From the NCBI GenBank assembly GCA_043808325.1, contig JAZDEY010000028.1, positions 32,847-96,846 on the forward strand: DNA of 64,000 bases. Direction: 5' to 3'. The number at the start of each line of letters is the position of its first letter. Position 1 is the first letter of the stretch. Origin of the DNA: JAZDEY01 sp043808325 [NCBI: Candidatus Eiseniibacteriota bacterium]. Lineage in GTDB: Bacteria; Arandabacterota; Arandabacteria; Arandabacterales. This document shows positions 25,778-34,339 of this stretch, piece by piece. A model generated the notes under the pieces. That model saw only the letters and a list, made by a program, of their open reading frames with translations. It ran no database searches and was not told the origin of the DNA. The translations under genes and the position numbers were made by a program.

Positions 25778-27007
25778 GTGGCCCACTACGTTGCTTATGT
25801 CGTTGCGATCGCGGCCTCGGTGCTGGGAGTGGCGTTCTTCTCGGGCAGCGAGACGGCCTTCGTATCCTCAAACCGTTTCAGGATTCGGGGGATGGTCCGG
25901 CGGGGCTCGCGAGGGGCGGCGGCTGCGGCCTGGTTCCTGGAAAGACCGAACATGTTCGTCAGCGTCGCAGTCGTGGGTACCAATGTCTGCGTGGTGCTCG
26001 CGTCTTCGCTGGCGACCTATCTGCTGGCCGAGCCCCTCGGCAGGTATGCGATCGTCGTGTCGACCGTGATAATGACATCGGTGATACTCTTCCTTGGAGA
26101 GATAGTCCCTAAAGCCGTTGGCCGGGCCAACCCGGAGGTTTTCATGCTGATCGCATCTCCGGCCCTGGCGGTTTTCTATTACGTTCTCTATGCCCCGGCC
26201 TGGGCGCTATCCGCGATCGCTCGCGTAGTGACGCGCGCATCGACGGCAACCCAAGCGTCCACCTTTGTCACCAGGGACGAGATAAGAACACTGGTCAAGG
26301 AAGCCGCTCAGACCGGCTTCGGACTTACGCCGAACGGTTACATCCACCGGGCGCTTGATCTCTCCAGAACCAAGGTGGCAAGTGCGATGAAGCCGATGGA
26401 CGATGTCTGCTGTGTGGATGCGGAGGCCACCGTGGAGGAAGCCCTTCATATTGCCTCGAGGAGCGGGCACTCGCGATATCCGGTCTACAGGAGAGTGCCG
26501 GAAGATCTGGTCGGCGTGCTTCACATCAAAGATCTCCTTGGAGCCCCAGGGGACGCCAAGGTCAAGGTTTTCGCGCGAAGTGGCTACTTCGTTCCCGAGA
26601 CCCAGACCATAAAGCATGCGATTCTGGAGATGCGCGATGAACTGAAACATCTCGCGGTGGTGACCGATGAATACGGCCGGGCGATAGGGATACTGACCTT
26701 CGAGGACCTGATCGAAGAGATATTGGGCGAGATCAGCGATGAGTATGACCTACCGCGGGAGGCACAGGTGGAGCTTGGCGCGACCATAAGCGGCAGTATA
26801 CCGGTGGCCGCTCTGAATGACAATCTGGACGCCGGCATCCCTGAGGGGGCCTACAGCACCGTCGCCGGTTTCATTCTGTCGAGGACAGGTTCGATTCCTA
26901 AGGCGGGGGATCAGGTTCGGCATAAGGATTTGCTCTTTGACATCGTGGAAGTGAAGGGCAGACGAATACGAACCGTGCGCATCACCAGACAGGAAAAGGA
27001 GACATGA
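25778..27007 (+). CDS. CNNM/CorC-family membrane protein with CBS domains (second copy)
   Basis: This is a paralogue of the preceding gene: a DUF21 transmembrane part (FSGSETAFVSSNRFRIRGM; VVGTNVCVVLASSLATYL; LGEIVPKAVGRANPEVF), CBS domains (AMKPMDDVCCVDAEATVEE; DEYGRAIGILTFEDLIEEI) and a CorC_HlyC tail (STVAGFILSRTGSIPKAGDQ). The start is GTG, 9 bp after the first copy. The two probably act as a heterodimer or as duplicates. Its stop overlaps the ROK gene by 4 bp. Confidence 0.9.
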   Translation: MAHYVAYVVAIAASVLGVAFFSGSETAFVSSNRFRIRGMVRRGSRGAAAAAWFLERPNMFVSVAVVGTNVCVVLASSLATYLLAEPLGRYAIVVSTVIMTSVILFLGEIVPKAVGRANPEVFMLIASPALAVFYYVLYAPAWALSAIARVVTRASTATQASTFVTRDEIRTLVKEAAQTGFGLTPNGYIHRALDLSRTKVASAMKPMDDVCCVDAEATVEEALHIASRSGHSRYPVYRRVPEDLVGVLHIKDLLGAPGDAKVKVFARSGYFVPETQTIKHAILEMRDELKHLAVVTDEYGRAIGILTFEDLIEEILGEISDEYDLPREAQVELGATISGSIPVAALNDNLDAGIPEGAYSTVAGFILSRTGSIPKAGDQVRHKDLLFDIVEVKGRRIRTVRITRQEKET

Positions 27008-27942
27008 GACGCGGACACGTCGTATGCATGGATCTCGGCGGTACCAATGTCAGGCTGGGTATCGTCAATGCCAGGGGTGTGGTATTGAGGAGGAGGAGGC
27101 TCAGGATGGAAGCCTTCCGGCGCAAGGAGGATCTCCTCAAGTCGCTCGGGGAGAGCCTCGCGGCCTTCGTGGCTTCCAGCAAAGACCTGGGCAGACCCAG
27201 GGCCGCCGCGCTGAGCTTTGCCGGACCGACCAAATCAGGTGCCGGGCTGGTCTACTATGCTCCCAACGTCGGGTGCTTCTCCAACATTGAAGTGGCTTCG
27301 TACCTGAAGCGGGTGCTCGCGCTGCCTGTTGTGGTAGAGAACGATGCAAACTGCGCTGCCTTGGGTGAGTTCTGGCATGGGGCCGGCCGGGGTGCCGGAA
27401 GCCTCTTTGTCTTTACGGTCGGCACGGGAATAGGCGGCAGCTTCATAGTTGGCGGCGATGTGTGGCGGGGAGAGGACGGCATAGCCGGCGAGGTGGGGCA
27501 CACCGTTGTGGCGATGGGGGGCCCGAGGTGCAGTTGTGGCACCAGAGGCTGCCTCGAGGCGCTGGTCTCGGCCACCGCGATCGTGAGAGGCTACTGCGGG
27601 CCGGGAAGGCGCGGGGCGTGCAAGGCGGGGACTGGTCTTACCGCCAAGATGGTCTTCGATCGCGCGCGGCAAGGCGACCGGCGGGCACAGAGGGTGGTCA
27701 CCGCAAGCGGCCGGGCGCTGGGCGTCGGGATCGCCAACGTCTTCCATCTGTTGAATCCCGAACTGATCCTGATTGGAGGCGGCGTCAGCCGCGCAGGATC
27801 GATGCTGCTTGACCCCGCGATCGACGAGGCCCGCTCGATGATCTTTCCTCCACTGAGGGCACGGCTCAAGGTGAAGCGGACCGCCCTCGGCGACGACGCT
27901 GGGCTTCTCGGGGCGGCCTATCTCGGCTTCAAGCTGCCCTGA
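27004..27942 (+). CDS. ROK-family sugar kinase, probable glucokinase
   Basis: The 312-aa product has the nucleotide motif CMDLGGTNVRLGIV, the catalytic segment VVENDANCAALGEFWHGAG, the HxxGH-type GIAGEVGHTVV, and the zinc site CSCGTRGCLEALVSA. These define ROK proteins. Sequence pattern fits glucokinase (ATP plus glucose), though N-acetylhexosamine kinases or a regulator without DNA-binding domain are possible. It overlaps the CNNM gene by ATGA and is part of that operon. It may feed the sugars taken up by the importer at 5-8 kb into glycolysis. Confidence 0.88.
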   Translation: MRRGHVVCMDLGGTNVRLGIVNARGVVLRRRRLRMEAFRRKEDLLKSLGESLAAFVASSKDLGRPRAAALSFAGPTKSGAGLVYYAPNVGCFSNIEVASYLKRVLALPVVVENDANCAALGEFWHGAGRGAGSLFVFTVGTGIGGSFIVGGDVWRGEDGIAGEVGHTVVAMGGPRCSCGTRGCLEALVSATAIVRGYCGPGRRGACKAGTGLTAKMVFDRARQGDRRAQRVVTASGRALGVGIANVFHLLNPELILIGGGVSRAGSMLLDPAIDEARSMIFPPLRARLKVKRTALGDDAGLLGAAYLGFKLP

Positions 27943-27956
27943 CGAACATATCCCGT

Positions 27957-27985
27957 TTGACAGATCGACGGGGTTGTGTTAGGTA
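27957..27985 (+). promoter_or_regulatory. Candidate promoter upstream of the dehydrogenase-like gene
   Basis: TTGACA (27957-27962) and TAGGTA (27980-27985) are spaced by 17 bp, 40 bp before the GTG start at 28026. The -35 box is perfect and the -10 box weak. Confidence 0.4.
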
Positions 27986-28025
27986 ATGGCGCATAAACGG
28001 TGCTGCGACAGGGACTGGCGCCGAA

Positions 28026-29111
28026 GTGAGGTCGGGCGAAGTGGAACTCTTCCGGAGACTCAAAGAGGGCAGTCACGAGCAGGTGATATTCTTCAGGGAT
28101 CAGCACGCCGGGCTCCGGGCGATCATTGCGATCCACAATACCACGCTGGGACCCGCAATAGGCGGGGTCAGGATGGGTGAGTATACCGGCGAGGATGCCG
28201 CGATAGACGATGCCCTCAAGCTTTCACGGGCCCTGACTTACAAGGCGGCCTGCGCACGGGTCAATTTCGGTGGCGGTCACACCGTGGTGGTGGGCGATCC
28301 CAAGTGCCACAAAAGCGAGGCTCTCTTCAGGGCGCTCGGACGCTTTATCGACAGTCTGAACGGCCGCTACGTCGCCGCCGAAGGCGTCGGCACGACGGTC
28401 GAGGACATGGATTACATCCGTATGGAAACCAAGTATGTGGTCGGCATCCCTAGCTCCAAGGGGGGGAGCGGTGATCCCTCTCCGGTTTGCGCCTTCGGAG
28501 TGTTCCGAGGGCTCGAGGCCTGTCGGATGTTCCTCTCTGGCAGTGACGACGTTAAGGGACTTAGGGTTGCGGTACAGGGCGTCGGGCGTGTCGGGAGCCG
28601 TTTAGTTGATATGCTCGCCGCAAGAGGGGCGGTCGTAACCGTGGCCGATCCGGACCCCGAAGCCATAGCTCGCGTTACGTCGAAGCACGCGGTCAGCGTG
28701 GTTTCTCCCGAGGAGATCTACGGGGTCGACTGCGATTTCCTGAGCCCTTGCGCCATGGGGGGCGTTATCAATGACGATACCGTAGGTAGGCTCAAGTGCA
28801 GGGTGGTCGCAGGTTCCGCCAACAACCAGCTTGCGGAGGAGCGCCACGGTGCGGAACTTCATAAGCGTGGGATCCTCTACGCTCCGGACTATATCATCAA
28901 CGGCGGCGGCCTGATCAATGTCGCTGAAGAGATCCCGGGCTATGACAGGGAACGCGCGATGCGGAAGACGGCCAGCATAAGGGACGTACTCCTAAAGGTA
29001 CTGGATTCCGCTCGCGAGAACGCCATCCCCACATACGAAGCTGCCGACAGATTTGCAGAAGCGCGCATCGAGAAGGTCGGCAGAGTGCGGAGGTCCTACC
29101 TGGCGCCTTAG
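28026..29111 (+). CDS. Leucine-dehydrogenase-like protein lacking the catalytic Lys and Asp
   Basis: The protein (361 aa) aligns over its length to leucine/phenylalanine/valine dehydrogenases: GPAIGGVRMGEY, SRALTYKAACARVNFGGG, RYVAAEGVGTTVEDMDYI, the NAD fold AVQGVGRVGSRLVDMLAARG, and SANNQLAEERHG then YAPDYIINGGGLINVAEE. In Bacillus leucine dehydrogenase the general-acid Lys sits in GGGK and the Asp in AEDVGTT. Here these are GGGH (His85) and AEGVGTT (Gly120), separated by the same 35 residues. The substrate-binding Lys in TYK is kept. It is thus likely inactive as a dehydrogenase or has a changed reaction. Start is GTG 28026. Confidence 0.85.
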   Translation: MRSGEVELFRRLKEGSHEQVIFFRDQHAGLRAIIAIHNTTLGPAIGGVRMGEYTGEDAAIDDALKLSRALTYKAACARVNFGGGHTVVVGDPKCHKSEALFRALGRFIDSLNGRYVAAEGVGTTVEDMDYIRMETKYVVGIPSSKGGSGDPSPVCAFGVFRGLEACRMFLSGSDDVKGLRVAVQGVGRVGSRLVDMLAARGAVVTVADPDPEAIARVTSKHAVSVVSPEEIYGVDCDFLSPCAMGGVINDDTVGRLKCRVVAGSANNQLAEERHGAELHKRGILYAPDYIINGGGLINVAEEIPGYDRERAMRKTASIRDVLLKVLDSARENAIPTYEAADRFAEARIEKVGRVRRSYLAP

Positions 29112-29158
29112 GTCCTGCCCGGCCTGTCCGGCGCTTGGATCTGGGGGGCTCGAGCCGG

Positions 29159-30058
29159 CTAGCTCTCAGCCGTCACCGGATTTGAGAGCGTGCCGATCCC
29201 GTCGATCGTGATCTCGACCACATCACCTTTTTTCAAGTAGACCGGCGGCTTTCTGAATGTCCCGACACCGCTGGGTGTGCCCGTCGAAATCACGTCTCCG
29301 GGTTCGAGCGTAATATATCTGGTTATAAATGTAAGTATGTCCACGGGCGCGAAGATAAGGTTCGCGGTCGAACCCGATTGCATCACTTGGCCGTTGAGTC
29401 TGGTCACCAGATTGAGACCCAGAGGATCGCGGATCTCGTCGCGGGTCACTATCCAAGGCCCGAACGGCGCGAAGGTATCGATGCTCTTGCTCCGGAAGTA
29501 CACCCGCTCCCGCTGAATCGCTCTCTCGGTTACGTCATTTAGAATCGAGTAGCCGAAAATTGCCTGCTCTGCCTCCATCGGCTGTGCTCGCTTGAGCCTC
29601 CGGCCTATCACCAATGCCAGTTCACCCTCGTAATCCACTTGCTCGCAGCCATTGGGTAACACAACGGGTTGTCCGGGCGCTGCGACCGCGGTCGGTGCCT
29701 TAGCGAATATCAGCGGTACCTCAGGCAGCTTTGCTCCCTGTTCTTCGGCATGGTCCCTGTAGTTGAGACCGAGACAAATGATTTTGGGGGGCCTTGGGAT
29801 CGGCGCCAGGATACGGATTTCTCCAAGTCCGGCCCAGCATCTCAAGGGCAGCTCGGTCCTCGCCAGCCTCGCGTCCGCGATCTTCGCCTGGAGGGCCCCC
29901 AGGACCGCGGTCTTGCCCGACTGGAGCACGCTCAGGACCGAGGGTGGCAGAACATCGACCCCGAAGAACGACGAGCAGGTCTCTAGATCATACACGGTAT
30001 CATCGACAAGGATGCCTGCGCGTTCTTCCTCACCGCGGGCGTAGGTCAAGAGTCTCAA
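29159..30058 (-). CDS. Fumarylacetoacetate hydrolase (FAH) family protein
   Basis: Read on the minus strand, TTG at 30058-30056 starts MRLLTYARGEEERAG and is preceded by AGGAGGT, giving 299 aa; a longer ATG frame from 30109 has no ribosome site. FAH motifs: ICLGLNYRDHAEEQGAKLPE, the metal-binding VDYEGELALVIGR (Glu-x-Glu), LNDVTERAIQ, and GDVISTGTPSGVG. Members include acylpyruvate hydrolases and oxaloacetate decarboxylases; the substrate cannot be called. It is divergent from the thioesterase gene at 30157 and convergent to the dehydrogenase-like gene. Confidence 0.9.
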   Translation of the reverse strand: MRLLTYARGEEERAGILVDDTVYDLETCSSFFGVDVLPPSVLSVLQSGKTAVLGALQAKIADARLARTELPLRCWAGLGEIRILAPIPRPPKIICLGLNYRDHAEEQGAKLPEVPLIFAKAPTAVAAPGQPVVLPNGCEQVDYEGELALVIGRRLKRAQPMEAEQAIFGYSILNDVTERAIQRERVYFRSKSIDTFAPFGPWIVTRDEIRDPLGLNLVTRLNGQVMQSGSTANLIFAPVDILTFITRYITLEPGDVISTGTPSGVGTFRKPPVYLKKGDVVEITIDGIGTLSNPVTAES

Positions 30059-30156
30059 CTGGGCACCTCCTATTTTGGCAATTGAATCGGGATAGGTTCT
30101 CGAGTACAATATCGGCTACCCAAAACAGTTTCAAGTGCAAACTCGGGGAAGCAGGT

Positions 30157-30576
30157 ATGGAACTCGTCGACGAGGGCATGTGCTTCATCTGCGGCAAGCG
30201 TAATCCGATCGGGCTCAAGGTGGAATTCGACGTAGACAAGCCCGCGCTCAGGATCGCGGGCGTATTTGTCCCGAAGCGAGAGCACGAGGGGTACAAGGGC
30301 ATAATGCACGGGGGCCTTGTCGGTGCGCTCTTGGACGAGGCGATGGTCAAGCTCCTGTGGGAAGCCGGAATTCCTGCGGTCAGCGCCTCGCTCGAGATAA
30401 GGTTGGCAAAGCCCGCCAAGGTCGGCGAGCCTTTGTACATAAAGGGCTGGGTGGATTCTCAGAAAGGTCGAATCGTTTTCACGGCCGCGAAGATCGAAAA
30501 CGCGCGAGGCGAGGTGCTGGCAGAGGCAAAGGCAAAGTGCGTGAAGGTGCAATCCAAGGAGGAAGAGAGTGCTTAG
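30157..30576 (+). CDS. PaaI-type hotdog thioesterase
   Basis: ATG 30157 gives 139 aa and follows AAGCAGGT. CFICGKRNPIGLKVEF is the typical opening of this subfamily, and HGGLVGALLDEAMVKLLW carries the catalytic region of hotdog thioesterases. The end (LYIKGWVDSQKGRIVFTAAKI) is the last strand of the fold. It probably hydrolyses acyl-CoA. The longer upstream frame overlaps the divergent FAH gene and is not needed. It overlaps the phosphate butyryltransferase-like gene by 8 bp, so they are co-expressed. Confidence 0.88.
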   Translation: MELVDEGMCFICGKRNPIGLKVEFDVDKPALRIAGVFVPKREHEGYKGIMHGGLVGALLDEAMVKLLWEAGIPAVSASLEIRLAKPAKVGEPLYIKGWVDSQKGRIVFTAAKIENARGEVLAEAKAKCVKVQSKEEESA

Positions 30577-31498
30577 GGTACGTTTCCAGGACATTATGGT
30601 TCAGGCCAAGAAAGCGGCCCGAGGAAAGAAGCCCCGCATCGCGGTGGCCGGAGCCACTGACGCCATAGTGCTTGAAGTGGTCTGCGATGCCGCGGCACAG
30701 GGTCTTGCGGTACCGCTCCTTTTTGGGGATGAGGCGGGAATCCATGAGATCGCCAAGAGGGGCCGCCTGGCGCTCCGGGGATGCGAGATCATTGATACAA
30801 GTACCGCTACGGCCGCAGCGCGGCGAGCGGCGCAGGCCGCAAGTTCCGGCGATGCCGACGTGCTGATGAAAGGCAACGTCCTCACGGTCACGCTGATGAA
30901 GGCTGCGCTGGATGACCAGATTGGAATTAAAACCGACCGGCTCCTTACGCACGTTGCTCTTCTCGAGGTCGACGGCTACGACCGCATGATGTTCATGTCG
31001 GACGGCGGCATCGTGGTCGAGCCCGACCTCGCCCAGAAGGTAGAGATCGTGAGGAACGCGATCGGGGTCGCGCACGTCTTCGGTGTGAAACTGCCGAAGG
31101 TCGCCCTGCTTTCCTCGGTCGAGATCGTCAATCTCAAGATGAAATCGGCGATTGACGCGGCGATCATATCCAAGATGGCGGATCGCGGTCAGATCCGCGG
31201 GGCCGTCGTGGACGGCCCCCTGGCCTTTGACAATGCGGTCTCCGCGGAGGCAGCACGCCAGAAAGGCATCAAGAGCCCGGTCGCGGGAGCGGCCGACATT
31301 CTTATAGTGGGCCACGCCGACGTCGGCAACGTGATGTACAAGACCCTGACCTGCTTCTGCGGCAAGCGTTGTCGGACCGCGGGTGTGATCGTGGGCGGCA
31401 AGGTACCGATGGTCGTGGTGTCGCGGGCGGACAGCTATGATGCGCGGCTCAATTCAATCGCCGTGGCCTGCGTGCTCGCGACCAGGGGGCATCGGTAG
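30569..31498 (+). CDS. Phosphate acyl/butyryltransferase (Ptb family)
   Basis: The start is GTG 30569 after AAGGAGG. The 309-aa product has Ptb/Pta motifs: ARGKKPRIAVAGATDAIVLE, DVLMKGNVLTVTLMKAALD, MFMSDGGIVVEPDL, KVALLSSVEIVNLKMKS, VDGPLAFDNAVS, and NVMYKTLTCFCGKRC. It exchanges CoA and phosphate on short or branched acyl groups. With the leucine-dehydrogenase-like gene nearby this recalls the bcd-ptb-buk order of branched amino-acid degradation, but no butyrate kinase or bkd genes are in the window. Specificity is not determined. Confidence 0.9.
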   Translation: MLRVRFQDIMVQAKKAARGKKPRIAVAGATDAIVLEVVCDAAAQGLAVPLLFGDEAGIHEIAKRGRLALRGCEIIDTSTATAAARRAAQAASSGDADVLMKGNVLTVTLMKAALDDQIGIKTDRLLTHVALLEVDGYDRMMFMSDGGIVVEPDLAQKVEIVRNAIGVAHVFGVKLPKVALLSSVEIVNLKMKSAIDAAIISKMADRGQIRGAVVDGPLAFDNAVSAEAARQKGIKSPVAGAADILIVGHADVGNVMYKTLTCFCGKRCRTAGVIVGGKVPMVVVSRADSYDARLNSIAVACVLATRGHR

Positions 31499-31592
31499 GT
31501 CCTCGGGTTTCGGGCTTGACCTCGGGGCCGGTTCCGCTTAGGATCAGGCTGAATTGGGCGTCCAGTCAAGTGATTTCAAGCAGGAGACCGGT

Positions 31593-33173
31593 GTGGGAAA
31601 ATTCCTGATCGTGGCGGTCGCAAGCATCGTTCTTTGGGCCGCTCTATTCAGCCGAGATGTGGTCTGCGAGGACGTCTCGCCGGGGGGGCCGCCCACCGGC
31701 TCCCAGGTGGCAACCAGTCTTGAGTCCGGCACGCTGGAGGGTACAGTCGATGCCGACCAGTACATCCTCGGCCCGGGCGATGTCCTCCAGATCGGCTTCT
31801 GGGGGGATGTGAATCGCAGTGATACAGTAGTGGTCAATCCGGATGGTGATGCGCTTATTGCTCCGGTCGGCCCCTTGAAGGTCACGGGCATGACGCTTGC
31901 CGAGGCCCGCAACGTAATCAAGGAGAAGCTTGCCGCTTACTACCGGCCCAGCATCCTCTCGGTTTCACTGGTCTCGATCAGGAGCTTCCAGGTCCATGTG
32001 GTCGGGATGGTGGAGAGACCGGGGGCATTCGAAGTCAATGCGGTCACCCGGGTCTCCCAAGCCGTTGTGCGGGCAGGCGGCCTCGCCCCCACTGCCTCAC
32101 AGCGCAACATCCGGGTCACGCGGGCCGGAGGGGAGCTCCGTGCCGACCTGACAAGGTACCTGCTCCTCGGCGACAACCAGATGAATCCTTTTCTCAACGA
32201 TGGCGATGTGGTGTACGTGCCTCCATGTTCGGAGCAGGTCCACGTCTATGGCAGTGTTTATCGAGCTGGAGCCTACGAGTTTATCGGGGGCGAGACCCTC
32301 GATGCCCTGATTGATATTGCAGGCGGTTTCAAGCCGGAAGCCTGCCTGGACTCGATCGAAATCGAAAGGTTCCCGGATGAAGATCCGGTCGTCTCGAGAG
32401 CTCTCTTTCTCTCGGCGGAGCCGGAGAAGCTGAAGGGGTTCAAGGTCGCGCCCGGTGACAGGATCTTCGTAAGGTCGATCCCGGATTGGCATCGAGATGC
32501 GAAGGTGACCGTCAACGGAGAGGTCGAGCGCCCGGGTGTTTATGTGATCCAGGAAGGCGTTGAGACGCTTTCCCATCTGGTGGCAAGAGCCGGCGGGCTG
32601 ACGGACAAGGCCTCGCTTGCCGAGTCGCGGCTGGTAAGAGGCGCGTACGCCTCGACCACGTTTCCCATCGAATCCGAAATCGAGGCCGTCAAGGATATGG
32701 AGAGCGTTCTTAGCGAGAAGGACAAGCAGCTGGTGAAGACCCTGAGCCGCGAGCCCAAGGGGGCCCTCTCCCTGAGATTCGAGCAGATCTTTGCGGCGAA
32801 GAAGGGCAAACGGGTTGATCCTCCGCTCTATGACGGGGACGTGATCGAGATACCGCGGGCATCTTCATCGGTGCGGGTTTCGGGCCAGGTCAAGAATCCA
32901 GGACTTGTTGCCTTCAAGCCCGGCGAGAAATCCGGTTATTACATAAGACAGGCCGGGGGATTCGCGCCGGGAGCTGACGTTGGCGGTACGCGCCTGGTGA
33001 CCGCGCTCAATGGGCAGATGATGAGTCCAAGTGGGACTGAGGTCTGTGCCGGTGACATCATCTGGGTCCCCGGAAAGAAGGAATTCAGCCTGTGGGGCGC
33101 GGTCAAGGACATTGTTCAGGTAGTTGCTGGGATTGCCACGGTCTACGTTGTGATAGACCAGGCCACAAAGTGA
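31593..33173 (+). CDS. Polysaccharide export protein, Wza-like with SLBB domains
   Basis: I chose GTG 31593, where AGGAGA is 5 bp upstream, giving MGKFLIVAVASIVLWAALF as signal peptide (526 aa). TTG 31554 is an alternative. Domains: polysaccharide-export Poly_export (about 45-125, YILGPGDVLQIGFWGD) and SLBB repeats (AFEVNAVTRVSQAVVRAGG; YVPPCSEQVHVYGSV; KVTVNGEVERPGVYV; RVSGQVKNPGLVAFKPG). The end has hydrophobic IVQVVAGIATVYVVID, which fits a membrane anchor. There is no lipobox. It should form the periplasmic/outer-membrane channel for exopolysaccharide. The chain-length gene follows after 7 bp. Confidence 0.9.
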   Translation: MGKFLIVAVASIVLWAALFSRDVVCEDVSPGGPPTGSQVATSLESGTLEGTVDADQYILGPGDVLQIGFWGDVNRSDTVVVNPDGDALIAPVGPLKVTGMTLAEARNVIKEKLAAYYRPSILSVSLVSIRSFQVHVVGMVERPGAFEVNAVTRVSQAVVRAGGLAPTASQRNIRVTRAGGELRADLTRYLLLGDNQMNPFLNDGDVVYVPPCSEQVHVYGSVYRAGAYEFIGGETLDALIDIAGGFKPEACLDSIEIERFPDEDPVVSRALFLSAEPEKLKGFKVAPGDRIFVRSIPDWHRDAKVTVNGEVERPGVYVIQEGVETLSHLVARAGGLTDKASLAESRLVRGAYASTTFPIESEIEAVKDMESVLSEKDKQLVKTLSREPKGALSLRFEQIFAAKKGKRVDPPLYDGDVIEIPRASSSVRVSGQVKNPGLVAFKPGEKSGYYIRQAGGFAPGADVGGTRLVTALNGQMMSPSGTEVCAGDIIWVPGKKEFSLWGAVKDIVQVVAGIATVYVVIDQATK

Positions 33174-33180
33174 GCTCCCA

Positions 33181-34308
33181 ATGGACGAGAAAGTAAGGCT
33201 CGGCGAGTTGGCGCGGATGCTTCTCAGGAATGCAAGAATGATCGTGCTCTGCACGGCGGGCGCGTTTGCCATCTCGGCCGGCATATCGCTGATACTTCCA
33301 CAATGGTACAAGGCACGGGCAACCATACTGCCGCCGGAGAGCGCCATAAACGAGCCTGACGTGGTCGGCATGATGAGATATGCGGGAGTCAAACCCGCCC
33401 AGCTCCCGTCGGTCACCACACCGTCGGACATATACTCGGTGATACTTAGAAGCAACACGATAACCGAGGCAGTGATAGACTCGCTCGATCTTGTGAAGGC
33501 CTACAGATCGAAGAGCCTGAAGGATGCCAGGGCCAGGGTTTTTGAGAGCACGCGGATAACTATCATGCCCGAGGGTTTGATTGAGATCACCTATGAGGAT
33601 AGGGACAGGGTTCGGGCCGCGGACGTCGCCAACACCTTTGTCAGGGCGCTCGACAGGTTCAATCGCGAAAGCCGAGTGACCACGGCCAGGAGGGTCAGGG
33701 GGCTAGTGGAGGAACGTCTTGCCGAGACCAGGGCGGAGCTGGAGAGAGCCCAGGAAGAGCTCCAGACCTTTAAGGAGTCCAGCGGCGCCATATTCATTTC
33801 CGAGCAGGCCGGCGCATCGATCAAGACGGCGGCGGACCTTTACGGCAAGATTGCCGAGCTTGAGGTCAGCCTGGAGAGACTCAGGCAGTTCGCCACCGAT
33901 AAGAGCCCTGAGGTGCTGGACATCAAGTCCCAGATACGAGCTCTCGAGCGCAAGTTGGCCGAGATGGGATACATCGGTTCGGAGCCGGATCAGCCCAATA
34001 CGACCAAGCTCTTCACAAGATTCGATGCCGTCCCTCGTCTCGAGAAACGGCTTGGGGATCTCGCGATGCAGGTGGAGATCAAGCGATCGGTCTATAAGGT
34101 ACTCAGCGAGCAATACGAAGATGCCAGAATCCAGGAAATGCGAGATACGCCGACCATCCAGATTCTCGACCGGGCTCAGCCACCGTCGGTCCGCTCCAAG
34201 CCGAAGCGAAAAGTGATGGTATCCGTCAGCACTGCCGCCGCATTCCTGTTGTCTTCAGCCATAGTGCTCTACCGCGAGAGACGAAGAGAGGCCCGCGGCC
34301 GGGGGTAG
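33181..34308 (+). CDS. Wzz/GumC-type chain-length determinant
   Basis: The 375-aa protein has two membrane helices (ARMIVLCTAGAFAISAGISLIL, residues near 20-42, and KVMVSVSTAAAFLLSSAIVLY near the end) around a periplasmic part rich in coiled coil (TARRVRGLVEERLAETRAELERAQEEL), typical of polysaccharide co-polymerases. The second helix is preceded by the conserved proline-rich motif (ILDRAQPPSVRSKPKRK). The protein ends at 375 aa with no tyrosine kinase domain. It sets polymer length with the Wzy-like protein downstream. Confidence 0.88.
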   Translation: MDEKVRLGELARMLLRNARMIVLCTAGAFAISAGISLILPQWYKARATILPPESAINEPDVVGMMRYAGVKPAQLPSVTTPSDIYSVILRSNTITEAVIDSLDLVKAYRSKSLKDARARVFESTRITIMPEGLIEITYEDRDRVRAADVANTFVRALDRFNRESRVTTARRVRGLVEERLAETRAELERAQEELQTFKESSGAIFISEQAGASIKTAADLYGKIAELEVSLERLRQFATDKSPEVLDIKSQIRALERKLAEMGYIGSEPDQPNTTKLFTRFDAVPRLEKRLGDLAMQVEIKRSVYKVLSEQYEDARIQEMRDTPTIQILDRAQPPSVRSKPKRKVMVSVSTAAAFLLSSAIVLYRERRREARGRG

Positions 34309-34339
34309 GGCCCGAGCAGTGGGGTGCTGAAGTGAACGC

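Noticed and set aside
29794-30156. Upstream extension of the thioesterase frame
   Set aside because: It would overlap the divergent FAH gene, and ATG 30157 begins at the expected family position.
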